This document shows positions 1-8,749 of a DNA stretch of 64,000 nucleotides, piece after piece. The position numbers and the translations under genes were made by a program. Source of the DNA: Pseudomonas sp. SCA2728.1_7 (GTDB taxonomy: Bacteria; Pseudomonadota; Gammaproteobacteria; Pseudomonadales; Pseudomonadaceae); assembly GCF_018138145.1 (NCBI RefSeq), contig NZ_CP073104.1:2666001-2730000 (forward strand), written 5' to 3'. Position 1 is the stretch's first letter. The number at the start of each line of letters is the position of its first letter. Under the pieces are notes generated by a model. That model saw only the letters and a list, made by a program, of their open reading frames with translations. It was not told where the DNA came from and made no database searches.

Positions 1-2
1 CT

Positions 3-2174
3 GCGGTATCCGATCTGACTTTGAGCCCTGCCGCCAACAGCCCGTCATCGTCGAAGCCATTGGTCCCGTCGCGCCCGCTGTCGACTCAGCAATACCTGTA
101 CTTCACCGAAACCAATACCGACCGCATCCTCGACAACCTCGACGGCCTGCGAGATCTGGTGTTCCCGCGCCCACCGCACCTGGAAGGCGACAACGAACAG
201 CACAACGATCAGGAATTCCCCTCGGTGTGCCTGATCGGCCTCGGTCGCTGCGGCTCGAACATTGCTCTAGATGTCGCGGAGCTGGTGTACAACGCGCGCA
301 AGTTCTACCTCAACGAATTCAACAACGAAGACCGTGCGGCGGATCGCCGACTGGCCGACAAGGGCTACAGCCCGGCGCAGTGGATCAAGAACAACCTGCG
401 CATCGGCCCGAACAAATCGACCAAACCGGTGTTTCTGGTCGAACCGCTGGTGATGCTCGGCGACCTCGACAAGGACATCGCCGGGCGCATCCGTTTCTCG
501 CGCAAAGGCGAGAAAAGCGGCTTCCTGCGCGACTACAGCAAAATGAAGATCATGGACTTGTCCGAAGTCCACGCCGGTGGCGCCGGTAACGCGCCGATCC
601 TCGGCCAATACCTGGCGAAGATCATCCTCAACAAGGATACCCAGCGCTTCTCCAGCCCAGACTGGAAAATGATCCACTCGTACCTGATCGACAGCTGCGG
701 CATCAAGGCCAACCAGTCGCGCCTGTATTTCTCGATCTTCAGTGCCGGCGGCGGTACCGGTTCCGGCATGGCTTCGGAATTCGGTCTGGCCCAGCAGCAC
801 TCGTACATGAACAAGACGTTCGACACCAAGCCGATGGACGAGCACGACGGCAAGAGCGGTCATTCGTTCGTGTTCGAACCGATCTTCACCAGCGGCATCT
901 GCGTACTGCCGAACATTTCCGATCACCGCAGCGAAATGTCCGAGGCGCTGCACATCAACGCCGGTCGCCTGCTGTGCAAATACCTCTCGGAAGAATGGGA
1001 TTTCTCCTACAACTTCGCCAATGAAGACAGCAGCGAAGCCAGCGTCATGGGCCGTATCCGCCCATGGAACGCGATGATGCTGATCTCCAACGACATCATG
1101 CGTTACGCCGAAGAGAGCGATGACGGCAATATCCAGAACATTGATGTCAATGCGATGGAGAAACACGCCAACCAGTACATCTCGCAGCAGATTTTCAACA
1201 TTCTGACGGCGCAGGCAGTCACCACTGACTACGACCAGAACTACTTCCGCCGCGCCGGCATCGACATCGGTGAAACCATTCGCCTCGACGCCAACGACCT
1301 GTTCATGAGCCTGGCCGGCCCGGTGGCGATTGCCTACGCCGAATCGGTGGTGCCGGAAACGCCGCCACCGAGCAGCGACAAATTCAAGGTGTTCGACAAA
1401 GAACCGCAGCGCCTGAACATCGACGACCTGTTCTTCCGCTCGATCGACCTGCCGCACTTCAACAAGGTCACGCAAGCGATTGAAGGCATCAGCCTGTTGC
1501 CGATCGAATCCAAGCGTTATCGCGCTTCGCTGGAGCAGTACAAGAATTCCGGCTACGACGCTGCGGCACTGCACGACCTGCACTTCTTCAAGAACTGCTC
1601 GTCGGTGGTCTCGATCGTTTCGCTGCCAAAAGACTACAAGCTGTCGTACATGGACCTGAACCGGTTGAAGACTCACCTCAACAGCCTGTTCCCCAACACC
1701 ACGCTCAAGCGCTATGCGTTGGTAATCGGTGCTTCGGCCAACCTGTCGCTGACCACCCTGATCGCCAAGAGCCCGTGCCTGTCGGATGACTTCCTGACCC
1801 TGATCGTCGCGTTCATCAAGCGCTGCTTCGCGAAGAACCCGTACCGTTTCGACGAGACCCTGGACAACTCGATCCTCGATTTCATCATCAACGAGGAGTT
1901 CGACGAAGACCGCATCGACGACCTGCTCAACGAGTTCGAAAACCCGGCGAAGATCCTCGACACCAACTGGTACGCGATCAAACCGATGTACGAGAAGAAG
2001 TACCGCGAGCTGATCAACGACAAAGAGAAGTTTGTCTCGATCAATGACATTCGTTTGTCGCGCGATTGCGTGAAGAAGTCGATCAAGTATTTGCGCGAGA
2101 TCTATCGTCACCGGATTGGCAAGACCAAGGTTATTTCGCTGAATAACCATACCGGCAAGTCGTTCTCGGTCTGA
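3..2174 (+). CDS. Tubulin/FtsZ-like protein (Tubulin_2-type), 5' end outside window
   Basis: Divergent member of the tubulin/FtsZ GTPase superfamily; cellular role unknown. Numbering from the TTG at 21 (717 residues), the protein shows the superfamily motifs in order. A nucleotide-binding loop GLGRCGSN lies at about 73-80. The signature GGGTGSG is at 243-249. A strand ending LISND at about 354-358 resembles the FtsZ IPND guanine-contact segment. RLDANDL at about 421-427 keeps both aspartates of the FtsZ T7 loop (NVDFADV). The C-terminal ~270 residues match nothing I recognise. The frame is open to the first base of the window, so the true start is probably upstream and TTG 21 is only the first possible in-window start. 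A 9-bp hairpin follows at 2309-2330. Superfamily membership is well supported by the motifs; GTPase activity and polymerisation are inference. The Pfam Tubulin_2 assignment is from memory. Confidence 0.8.
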   Translation, partial: AVSDLTLSPAANSPSSSKPLVPSRPLSTQQYLYFTETNTDRILDNLDGLRDLVFPRPPHLEGDNEQHNDQEFPSVCLIGLGRCGSNIALDVAELVYNARKFYLNEFNNEDRAADRRLADKGYSPAQWIKNNLRIGPNKSTKPVFLVEPLVMLGDLDKDIAGRIRFSRKGEKSGFLRDYSKMKIMDLSEVHAGGAGNAPILGQYLAKIILNKDTQRFSSPDWKMIHSYLIDSCGIKANQSRLYFSIFSAGGGTGSGMASEFGLAQQHSYMNKTFDTKPMDEHDGKSGHSFVFEPIFTSGICVLPNISDHRSEMSEALHINAGRLLCKYLSEEWDFSYNFANEDSSEASVMGRIRPWNAMMLISNDIMRYAEESDDGNIQNIDVNAMEKHANQYISQQIFNILTAQAVTTDYDQNYFRRAGIDIGETIRLDANDLFMSLAGPVAIAYAESVVPETPPPSSDKFKVFDKEPQRLNIDDLFFRSIDLPHFNKVTQAIEGISLLPIESKRYRASLEQYKNSGYDAAALHDLHFFKNCSSVVSIVSLPKDYKLSYMDLNRLKTHLNSLFPNTTLKRYALVIGASANLSLTTLIAKSPCLSDDFLTLIVAFIKRCFAKNPYRFDETLDNSILDFIINEEFDEDRIDDLLNEFENPAKILDTNWYAIKPMYEKKYRELINDKEKFVSINDIRLSRDCVKKSIKYLREIYRHRIGKTKVISLNNHTGKSFSV

Positions 2175-2196
2175 TCCAGGACCGAGTCGCGGCAAT

Positions 2197-2264
2197 CGCG
2201 AGCAGGCTCACTCCTACAATTGGAATGCGTTCCCCTGTAGGAGTGAGCCTGCTCGCGATGAGGC
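2197..2264. repeat. REP pair (inverted, REPIN-like)
   Basis: Two copies of the Pseudomonas extragenic palindrome GAGCAGGCTCACTCCTACA in opposite orientation, separated by about 20 bp, directly downstream of the tubulin-like gene. The same family recurs at 8.2, 10.9, 15.0, 34.4-34.8, 47.2 and 58.1 kb. Such paired REPs are non-autonomous elements mobilised by RAYT transposases, none of which is encoded in this window. Confidence 0.9.
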
Positions 2265-2308
2265 CTTTTCAGACGACAGAATTCTCCAATCCAATATCCA
2301 GAAACAAT

Positions 2309-2330
2309 TAAGCAGCCGTTAGGCTGCTTA
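2309..2330 (+). terminator. Hairpin after the tubulin-like gene
   Basis: Perfect 9-bp stem TAAGCAGCC/GGCTGCTTA with a 4-nt loop. It lacks a clear T-run, so it may be a weak terminator or only an RNA-stabilising hairpin. The following ~120 bp to the end of the DUF2288 gene hold nothing I recognise. Confidence 0.45.
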
Positions 2331-2451
2331 CTAAACTGTTCCCGTTACGTTTACGTCACCGTGAGGCCACCTTCGCTTGTGGCGTTTCTCTACGGCAACG
2401 TGCCATCACGCTACTCCGCTACACACTTTTCGCCGATGACCGGTCGCACCA

Positions 2452-2772
2452 TCAAGGTGCGACGTCGGCGGCGACTGCCCTTTCCTGGATCAGAATCCAC
2501 GGCGAAACCACTACCGCCCACAACGACGGATCGCGCTCGAAAAGATCCAGCGCCCGCGTTTCAGACAGCTTGGCGACCTTGTCTTCGGCCAGCCAGGCAG
2601 CCACTTTCTCGCCATCATCCGAGGCCACGGCCTCGGCAGCTGCGATCAAATCCAGGTCGGGGTCGACCCACAATAGGGCACCCTTGGCGAAGAACGGCTC
2701 CAACTCTTTCCAGGTAATAGATGCGGTTTCACCAAGCAGCTTGGCATAGAGGGTGCTAGGTTCTTGATTCAT
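2452..2772 (-). CDS. DUF2288 family protein
   Basis: Small cytoplasmic acidic protein of 106 residues, recognised as DUF2288 from its overall pattern: an N-terminal segment with LLGETASITWKELEPFFAKG, a central acidic helix, and a C-terminal segment with FERDPSLWAVVVSPWILIQ. No catalytic motif is visible and the function is unknown. I chose the ATG at 2772 rather than the longer upstream extension because that extension reads through the intergenic region and does not look like a conserved N-terminus. The gene is divergent from braC, with 352 bp between the two starts, and the shared region carries a perfect 16-bp palindrome. Confidence 0.8.
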   Translation of the reverse strand: MNQEPSTLYAKLLGETASITWKELEPFFAKGALLWVDPDLDLIAAAEAVASDDGEKVAAWLAEDKVAKLSETRALDLFERDPSLWAVVVSPWILIQERAVAADVAP

Positions 2773-3007
2773 GGGAACTGTCCGGAAAAGAAATCGACGC
2801 GAATAATAACGTCGGTGGTCCGCCAGCAAAACCCGGTTGCAAAAGGCTGCACCGAACGAAAAGAGCAGGAACGCCAAGGAATGCTGCTGATTGGGATATA
2901 TACCCACGAACGCCCCGCCGCAATTCTGTCTTTTTCATTCAAAAATGCGACACCCCCAAGTTTTGCCCCTCGGCGCCCGCTTCCCAGGCTGACAACCGGC
3001 GCTCTAC

Positions 3008-3023
3008 ACTGTACCGGTACAGT
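3008..3023. promoter_or_regulatory. 16-bp perfect palindrome, candidate operator upstream of braC
   Basis: ACTGTACCGGTACAGT is its own reverse complement and lies about 100 bp upstream of the braC start in the 352-bp divergent region. Dyads of this size are typical of dimeric repressors, but I cannot name the regulator. No second copy was noticed in the window. Apart from this site and the braC ribosome binding site, I see nothing else assignable in 2773-3124. Confidence 0.5.
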
Positions 3024-3124
3024 TGCCGGGGGCATTTCCGGAGGGTATCGCAAAGATATCTGACCCGGTTCTGCTGCTACGGCGCCAGAACTCAAAAAAA
3101 TTACAACAGTAAGAGTGGAGCACT

Positions 3125-4252
3125 ATGACTAAGGCTACTAAGCAGATTTCCAAACTGTTTGCCGCTATGGTTCTGGCCGGGGTTGCCAGCCATTCGTTCG
3201 CAGCTGACACCATCAAAATCGGTATTGCCGGTCCTAAAACCGGCCCAGTAGCCCAATACGGCGACATGCAGTTCAGTGGCGCAAAAATGGCCATCGAGCA
3301 AATCAACGCCAAGGGCGGCGTCGACGGCAAGAAACTCGAAGCCGTTGAATACGACGATGCCTGCGATCCAAAACAAGCGGTAGCGGTGGCGAACAAGGTC
3401 GTCAACGACGGCGTCAAGTTCGTGGTCGGTCACCTGTGCTCCAGCTCCACTCAACCGGCTTCGGACATCTACGAAGACGAAGGCGTGATCATGATCACCC
3501 CGGCTGCCACCAGCCCGGACATCACCGCCCGTGGTTACAAAATGATCTTCCGTACTATTGGTCTGGACAGCGCCCAGGGCCCTGCCGCCGGTAACTACAT
3601 TGCCGATCACGTGAAACCGAAAATCGTCGGCGTGCTGCACGACAAACAGCAGTACGGTGAAGGCATCGCCACCGCGGTGAAATCGACTCTCGAGAAGAAA
3701 GGCACCAAGGTTGCCGTATTCGAAGGCGTGAACGCCGGCGACAAAGATTTCTCGGCGATCATCGCCAAACTCAAACAAGCCAACGTCGACTTCGTTTACT
3801 ACGGCGGCTACCACCCGGAGCTGGGTCTGATCCTGCGTCAAGCCCAGGAAAAAGGCCTGAAAGCCAAGTTCATGGGTCCGGAAGGCGTGGGTAACGACTC
3901 GATCACCCAGATCGCCAAAGACGCAGCCGAAGGCCTGCTGGTGACCCTGCCGAAATCCTTCGACCAGGATCCAGCCAACATCGCCCTGGCCGATGCATTC
4001 AAGGCGAAGAAAGAAGATCCGAGCGGTCCGTTCGTGTTCCCGTCCTACTCGGCGGTTGAAGTGATTGCCGAAGGCATCAAGGCAGCCAAGTCCGAAGACG
4101 CGACCAAAGTGGCTGAAGCCATTCACGCCGGTACCTTCAAGACTCCGACTGGCGACCTGAGCTTCGACGCCAAGGGCGACCTCAAAGACTTCAAATTCGT
4201 GGTTTACGAGTGGCACAACGGCAAACCTAAAACTGAAGTATCGCCTCAGTAA
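3125..4252 (+). CDS. braC: Branched-chain amino acid ABC transporter, periplasmic binding protein
   Basis: Periplasmic Leu/Ile/Val (and probably Ala/Thr) receptor feeding the LivHMGF transporter encoded just downstream. The 375-residue precursor has a typical Sec signal peptide of about 26 residues ending SFAADTIKIG, then the type I periplasmic-binding fold with the family's AGPKTGPVAQYGDMQ start and the HLCSSSTQPASDIY ligand-binding stretch. Length matches BraC/LivJ. The ATG is preceded by AGAGTGGAG. A strong hairpin with a T-run follows the gene, and the permease genes start 231 bp later. This arrangement normally lets the binding protein be made in excess over the membrane components. Confidence 0.95.
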   Translation: MTKATKQISKLFAAMVLAGVASHSFAADTIKIGIAGPKTGPVAQYGDMQFSGAKMAIEQINAKGGVDGKKLEAVEYDDACDPKQAVAVANKVVNDGVKFVVGHLCSSSTQPASDIYEDEGVIMITPAATSPDITARGYKMIFRTIGLDSAQGPAAGNYIADHVKPKIVGVLHDKQQYGEGIATAVKSTLEKKGTKVAVFEGVNAGDKDFSAIIAKLKQANVDFVYYGGYHPELGLILRQAQEKGLKAKFMGPEGVGNDSITQIAKDAAEGLLVTLPKSFDQDPANIALADAFKAKKEDPSGPFVFPSYSAVEVIAEGIKAAKSEDATKVAEAIHAGTFKTPTGDLSFDAKGDLKDFKFVVYEWHNGKPKTEVSPQ

Positions 4253-4274
4253 GGCGCTGCCTGACTGACTGCCA

Positions 4275-4306
4275 ACAAAGCCCACGGCGTGCCGTGGGCT
4301 TTGTTT
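4275..4306 (+). terminator. Rho-independent terminator/attenuator after braC
   Basis: Long GC-rich stem (AAAGCCCACGGC pairing with GCCGTGGGCTTT) followed by GTTTT. It separates braC from the livHMGF genes. A smaller hairpin, GTGGAT-AAAG-ATCCAC, lies at 4406-4421 in the leader of livH. Confidence 0.85.
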
Positions 4307-4483
4307 TACGAATGTATTGGGCCGCGCTGGCGTGATCCGCCAGTCTCCCCACCTGAAAATCTCAAAACCGTCATCAGCGGTTCGCTGGCAAAACCCGGAT
4401 TCGAAGTGGATAAAGATCCACGGGGCCGGGCGGGAAAATGACTCCACCAGTGAAATGCGTATCAGGTTTTTAGGAGCGCTGTA

Positions 4484-5407
4484 ATGCCTGACATCTATCA
4501 CTTCTTCCAACAGCTGGTTAACGGCCTGAACGTTGGCAGCATGTATGCCTTGATCGCCATCGGCTACACGATGGTCTACGGCATCATTGGAATGATCAAC
4601 TTCGCCCACGGCGAGGTGTACATGATTGGCTCTTACGTGGCGTTCATCGCCATCGCCGGGTTGACCATGATGGGACTCGACAGTGTCCCGCTGTTGATGA
4701 CCGCTGCGTTTATCGCCAGCATCGTCGTCACCAGTTCCTACGGTTACAGCATCGAACGGATCGCCTACCGCCCCCTGCGCGGCAGCAACCGTCTGATCCC
4801 GCTGATTTCCGCGATCGGTATGTCGATCTTCCTGCAGAACACGGTTCTGCTGGCGCAAGACTCCAAGGACAAAGCGATCCCCAACCTGATTCCGGGCAAC
4901 CTTGCCTTCGGCCCAGGTGGCGCACAAGAAGTGCTGATTTCCTACATGCAAATCGTGGTGTTCGTGGTGACCCTGATCGCCATGCTCGGCCTGACGCTGT
5001 TCATCTCCCGCTCTCGCCTGGGTCGCGCCTGCCGCGCCTGCGCCGAAGACATCAAGATGGCCAACCTGCTCGGCATCAACACCAACAACATCATCGCCCT
5101 GACCTTCGTCATTGGTGCCGCGCTGGCAGCCGTTGCGGCTGTGCTGCTGAGCATGCAATACGGGGTGATCAACCCGAACGCCGGTTTCCTCGTCGGCCTC
5201 AAAGCCTTCACCGCTGCGGTACTTGGCGGCATCGGCAGCATCCCCGGCGCCATGCTCGGCGGGTTGGTGCTTGGGGTGGCGGAAGCCTTTGGTGCCGATA
5301 TCTTCGGCGACCAGTACAAGGACGTCGTGGCTTTCGGCTTGTTGGTTCTGGTGCTGTTGTTCCGTCCGACCGGCATTCTGGGCCGTCCGGAGGTTGAGAA
5401 AGTATGA
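4484..5407 (+). CDS. livH: Branched-chain amino acid ABC transporter permease LivH/BraD
   Basis: Inner-membrane permease of the high-affinity branched-chain amino-acid transporter. The 307 residues are almost all hydrophobic and form about eight membrane spans. The family N-terminus ([28 protein letters not shown]) and the [12 protein letters not shown] stretch are clear, as is the C-terminal segment [23 protein letters not shown]. The ATG follows AGGAGCGCTGTA. It overlaps livM by 4 bp (ATGA), so the two permease subunits are translationally coupled. Confidence 0.95.
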   Translation: MPDIYHFFQQLVNGLNVGSMYALIAIGYTMVYGIIGMINFAHGEVYMIGSYVAFIAIAGLTMMGLDSVPLLMTAAFIASIVVTSSYGYSIERIAYRPLRGSNRLIPLISAIGMSIFLQNTVLLAQDSKDKAIPNLIPGNLAFGPGGAQEVLISYMQIVVFVVTLIAMLGLTLFISRSRLGRACRACAEDIKMANLLGINTNNIIALTFVIGAALAAVAAVLLSMQYGVINPNAGFLVGLKAFTAAVLGGIGSIPGAMLGGLVLGVAEAFGADIFGDQYKDVVAFGLLVLVLLFRPTGILGRPEVEKV

Positions 5408-6660
5408 CTAGGAATCTTAAACAGGCACTGTTCAGTGCGCTCTTGGTTTGGGCAGTTGCGTATCCTGTGCTCGGACTGAAACTGACCATCGTCGGCATCA
5501 ACCTCGAAGTGCACAACACCAGCCCGGCCGTACTGGCGACCATCGCCATCTGTTCGGTGCTGATGTTCCTGCGCGTGCTGTTCAACCAGCAGATCAGCAA
5601 GGCCTGGCGTGCATCGCCGGGCCTGCCGCTGATTCCGGCCAAGGCCAGCAACTTCCTGACCCTGCCGACCACTCAGCGCTATTTCATCATTGCGCTGATT
5701 TTGGTCGCACTGGTGTGGCCGTTCTTCGGCTCCCGTGGCGCGGTGGATATCGCGACGCTGATCCTGATCTACGTGATGCTCGGCCTCGGCCTGAACATCG
5801 TCGTCGGTCTGGCTGGTCTGCTCGACCTCGGTTACGTCGGCTTCTACGCCGTTGGCGCCTACAGCTACGCGCTGCTGTCGCACTACTACGGCCTGAGCTT
5901 CTGGATCTGCCTGCCAATTGCCGGCCTGATGGCGGCGACGTTCGGCTTCCTGCTGGGCTTCCCGGTGCTGCGTTTGCGCGGTGACTATCTCGCGATCGTG
6001 ACCCTCGGTTTCGGCGAGATCATCCGTCTGTTCCTGCGTAACCTGACCGACATCACTGGCGGTCCGAACGGCATCAGCAACATCGAGAAGCCGACGTTCT
6101 TCGGTCTGACCTTCGAACGTAAAGCGGCGGAAGGCATGCAAACCTTCCACGAGTATTTCGGCCTGCAATACAACTCGATCAACAAGGTGATTTTCCTCTA
6201 CCTGGTTGCGCTGTTGCTGGCGCTGGCGGCACTGTTCGTCATCAACCGCCTGCTGCGCATGCCGATCGGCCGTGCCTGGGAAGCGCTGCGTGAAGACGAA
6301 ATCGCCTGCCGTGCGCTGGGGCTGAATCCAACGATCATCAAGCTGTCCGCGTTCACTCTCGGCGCTGCATTCGCCGGTTTCGCCGGTAGCTTCTTCGCTG
6401 CGCGTCAGGGTCTGGTGACGCCAGAGTCGTTCACCTTCATCGAGTCGGCAATCATCCTCGCCATTGTGGTGCTGGGTGGCATGGGCTCGCAGTTGGGTGT
6501 GATTCTGGCGGCCGTGGTGATGATCCTGTTGCCGGAAATGATGCGTGAGTTCAGCGAGTACCGCATGTTGATGTTCGGTGCCCTGATGGTGTTGATGATG
6601 ATCTGGCGTCCACAAGGTCTGCTGCCGATGCAACGCCCACACATGGAGTTGCGAAAATGA
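5404..6660 (+). CDS. livM: Branched-chain amino acid ABC transporter permease LivM/BraE
   Basis: Second membrane subunit of the transporter, 418 residues. LivM proteins of gamma-proteobacteria have an N-terminal extension with extra membrane spans, and this one has it (residues 1 to about 95) before the conserved core. The core contains [24 protein letters not shown] and the EAA-like cytoplasmic loop around [20 protein letters not shown], which docks to the ATPases. The start overlaps the livH stop, and the end overlaps the livG start by 4 bp. Confidence 0.95.
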   Translation: MTRNLKQALFSALLVWAVAYPVLGLKLTIVGINLEVHNTSPAVLATIAICSVLMFLRVLFNQQISKAWRASPGLPLIPAKASNFLTLPTTQRYFIIALILVALVWPFFGSRGAVDIATLILIYVMLGLGLNIVVGLAGLLDLGYVGFYAVGAYSYALLSHYYGLSFWICLPIAGLMAATFGFLLGFPVLRLRGDYLAIVTLGFGEIIRLFLRNLTDITGGPNGISNIEKPTFFGLTFERKAAEGMQTFHEYFGLQYNSINKVIFLYLVALLLALAALFVINRLLRMPIGRAWEALREDEIACRALGLNPTIIKLSAFTLGAAFAGFAGSFFAARQGLVTPESFTFIESAIILAIVVLGGMGSQLGVILAAVVMILLPEMMREFSEYRMLMFGALMVLMMIWRPQGLLPMQRPHMELRK

Positions 6661-7424
6661 GCCGCGAGATCTTGAAAGTCGAGAACTTGAGCATGCGCTT
6701 CGGCGGCTTGCTCGCGGTCAACGGCGTGGCCCTGACCGTTAAAGAGAAACAAGTGGTTGCCTTGATCGGGCCGAACGGCGCGGGCAAGACCACCGTGTTC
6801 AACTGCCTGACCGGGTTCTATCAGCCAACGGGCGGCAGCATCCTGCTGGACGGTGAGCCGATCCAAGGCCTGCCGGGCCACAAGATCGCCCTCAAAGGCG
6901 TGGTGCGTACCTTCCAGAACGTGCGCCTGTTCAAGGACATGACGGCGGTCGAGAACCTGTTGATCGCCCAGCACCGTCACTTGAACACCAACTTCCTGTC
7001 CGGTCTGTTCAAGACCCCGGCGTTTCGCAAAAGCGAGCGCGAGGCCATGGAGTTTGCCGAGTACTGGCTGGAAAAGGTCAACCTGAAGGAGTTCGCCAAC
7101 CGTACCGCCGGCACCTTGGCTTACGGTCAGCAACGACGTCTGGAAATCGCCCGCTGCATGATGACCCGTCCGCGGATCCTCATGCTCGACGAACCGGCTG
7201 CCGGTCTGAACCCGAAGGAAACCGAAGACCTCAAGGCGCTGATCAGCGTGCTGCGTGAAGAGCACAACGTCACCGTGCTGCTGATCGAACACGACATGAA
7301 ACTGGTCATGAGCATTTCCGACCACATCGTCGTGATCAACCAGGGCACGCCTCTGGCCGACGGTACGCCGGAACAGATCCGCGACAATCCTGAAGTGATC
7401 AAAGCCTACCTAGGGGAAGCGTAA
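6657..7424 (+). CDS. livG: Branched-chain amino acid ABC transporter ATP-binding protein LivG/BraF
   Basis: Cytoplasmic ATPase subunit, 255 residues. It shows Walker [11 protein letters not shown], the ABC signature region [13 protein letters not shown] (the LivG variant of LSGGQ), Walker [12 protein letters not shown], and the switch histidine in LIEHDM. The extended helical insert between the Q-loop and the signature (around [18 protein letters not shown]) separates LivG from LivF. The stop at 7424 abuts the livF ATG at 7425. Confidence 0.95.
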   Translation: MSREILKVENLSMRFGGLLAVNGVALTVKEKQVVALIGPNGAGKTTVFNCLTGFYQPTGGSILLDGEPIQGLPGHKIALKGVVRTFQNVRLFKDMTAVENLLIAQHRHLNTNFLSGLFKTPAFRKSEREAMEFAEYWLEKVNLKEFANRTAGTLAYGQQRRLEIARCMMTRPRILMLDEPAAGLNPKETEDLKALISVLREEHNVTVLLIEHDMKLVMSISDHIVVINQGTPLADGTPEQIRDNPEVIKAYLGEA

Positions 7425-8126
7425 ATGCTGCAGTTCGAAAACGTTTCCACCTTCTACGGCAAGATCCAGGCCCTGCACAGCGTCAACGTCGAAGTCCGTC
7501 AGGGCGAGATCGTAACCCTGATCGGCGCCAACGGTGCCGGCAAGTCGACGCTGCTGATGACGCTCTGCGGTTCGCCGCAAGCGCACAGCGGCAGCATCCG
7601 CTACATGGGTGAGGAACTGGTCGGCCAGGACTCGTCGCAGATCATGCGCAAAAGCATCGCGGTGGTGCCGGAAGGTCGTCGGGTGTTCGCCCGTCTGACC
7701 GTTGAAGAAAACCTCTCCATGGGCGGTTTTTTCACCGACAAGGGCGACTATCAGGAGCAAATGGACAAGGTTCTCGGCCTGTTCCCGCGCCTGAAAGAAC
7801 GCTTCAACCAGCGCGGCGGCACCATGTCCGGCGGCGAACAGCAAATGCTCGCCATCGGCCGTGCGCTGATGAGCAAGCCGAAACTGCTGCTGCTCGACGA
7901 GCCGTCGCTGGGCCTGGCACCGATCATCATCCAGCAGATTTTCGACATCATCGAAATGCTGCGCAAGGACGGGGTGACCGTGTTCCTGGTCGAGCAGAAC
8001 GCCAACCAGGCGCTGAAAATCGCTGACCGCGCCTACGTCCTGGAGAACGGCCGCGTGGTCATGCAAGGCACCGGTGAAGCGCTGCTGACCGACCCGAAAG
8101 TACGCGAGGCGTACCTCGGCGGTTGA
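7425..8126 (+). CDS. livF: Branched-chain amino acid ABC transporter ATP-binding protein LivF/BraG
   Basis: Second ATPase of the LivHMGF complex, 233 residues. It has Walker A GANGAGKSTLL, signature MSGGEQQMLAIGRALM, Walker B LLLDEPSLGLAP and the H-loop replaced by Q (FLVEQNAN), all as in LivF. It is the last gene of the operon and is followed within 20 bp by a strong terminator. Confidence 0.95.
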   Translation: MLQFENVSTFYGKIQALHSVNVEVRQGEIVTLIGANGAGKSTLLMTLCGSPQAHSGSIRYMGEELVGQDSSQIMRKSIAVVPEGRRVFARLTVEENLSMGGFFTDKGDYQEQMDKVLGLFPRLKERFNQRGGTMSGGEQQMLAIGRALMSKPKLLLLDEPSLGLAPIIIQQIFDIIEMLRKDGVTVFLVEQNANQALKIADRAYVLENGRVVMQGTGEALLTDPKVREAYLGG

Positions 8127-8143
8127 TGCATTTCACCCAACAG

Positions 8144-8168
8144 AAAAACGGCCTTCGGGCCGTTTTTT
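8144..8168 (+). terminator. Terminator of the liv operon
   Basis: AAAACGGCC-TTCG-GGCCGTTTT stem with a stable TTCG tetraloop and a run of seven Ts, placed 18 bp after livF. Canonical intrinsic terminator. Confidence 0.95.
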
Positions 8169-8202
8169 TGTGCCTGTACGATTTTCAGATTCTCCAAAAA
8201 TC

Positions 8203-8297
8203 CCTTGTAGGAGTGAGCCTGCTCGCGATGGCGTAGTGTCATTCAACATCATCGGCGTCTGACACGACGCCATCGCGAGCAGGCTCACTCCTACAGG
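8203..8297. repeat. REP pair between livF and the bufferin operon
   Basis: Two GAGCAGGCTCACTCCTACA-type palindromes in inverted orientation at the ends of a ~95-bp unit. The inner flanks GATGGCGT and ACGCCATC also pair, so the whole unit could fold into one long hairpin. Confidence 0.9.
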
Positions 8298-8330
8298 TAT
8301 TTGCATTTTTTCAAAAAGATTTTGAGGGGG

Positions 8331-8372
8331 CTGTAACGTAACCCTACCGCGTTTCTCTAGTGGGGTAAGCAA
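8331..8372 (+). promoter_or_regulatory. Candidate ECF-sigma-type promoter of the bufferin operon
   Basis: The 42 bp include CTGTAACG followed about 17 bp later by TCTCTAGT. A GTAAC-type -35 element with a non-TATAAT -10 is the pattern expected for an ECF sigma factor, and bufferin genes in other bacteria are under ECF control. No sigma gene lies nearby, so this is a pattern-based suggestion only. Confidence 0.35.
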
Positions 8373-8418
8373 GCGCAACCGCGCTTGTAAAAACCCTGAC
8401 AAAGACTGGAGAAACATC

Positions 8419-8724
8419 ATGACTGCTACCACCCGCACCCTGTCCGCCACCGCCCTGGTTCTGGCCCTCGGTTCTGCCCTGAGCATGGCCGCTGTATCGA
8501 CTGTCAGTGCCGCTGACGCCAACATGGAAAAATGCTTCGGCGTGGCCATGAAAGGTCACAACGATTGCGCAGCAGGCGCAGGCACCACCTGTGCCGGCAC
8601 GGCGAAAATGGACTATCAGGCCAACGCCTGGAAACTCGTTCCGAAGGGCACCTGCGCCACCACTGAGAGCAAGACTTCGCCGACCGGTTTCGGCCAGATG
8701 GAAGCGTTCAAAGCCAAGTCCTGA
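8419..8724 (+). CDS. bufA1: BufA1-type bufferin precursor (DUF2282)
   Basis: Precursor of a ribosomally made, post-translationally modified periplasmic metal-binding peptide. The 101 residues start with a Sec signal peptide (cleavage expected near VSAADA, residues 30-33). The mature part has four cysteines at 39, 50, 58 and 79 in the family pattern EKCFG, NDCAAG, TTCAG, GTCAT. In characterised bufferins the inner cysteines are converted to thiooxazole heterocycles that bind copper, and the outer pair can form a disulfide; that chemistry is known for the family, not shown here. It is followed by DUF692, DUF2063 and DoxX genes, the standard bufABCD order. The ATG has GGAGAAACATC upstream. Confidence 0.88.
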   Translation: MTATTRTLSATALVLALGSALSMAAVSTVSAADANMEKCFGVAMKGHNDCAAGAGTTCAGTAKMDYQANAWKLVPKGTCATTESKTSPTGFGQMEAFKAKS

Positions 8725-8749
8725 TCGACGATCTGCCTGAGTGACGATC

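Noticed and set aside
267..2195. Long antisense ORF (642 codons) opposite the tubulin-like gene
   Set aside because: High-GC Pseudomonas codon bias leaves the complementary frame open; the predicted protein is Arg/Val/Asp-rich with no domain or ribosome binding site.
2361..2717. Plus-strand ORF covering the DUF2288 gene
   Set aside because: Arg/Pro-rich antisense frame of a recognised minus-strand gene.
3101..6642. Large antisense ORFs opposite braC, livH and livM
   Set aside because: Shadows of strongly conserved transporter genes; the His/Gln/Arg-rich translations are typical of reversed coding frames.
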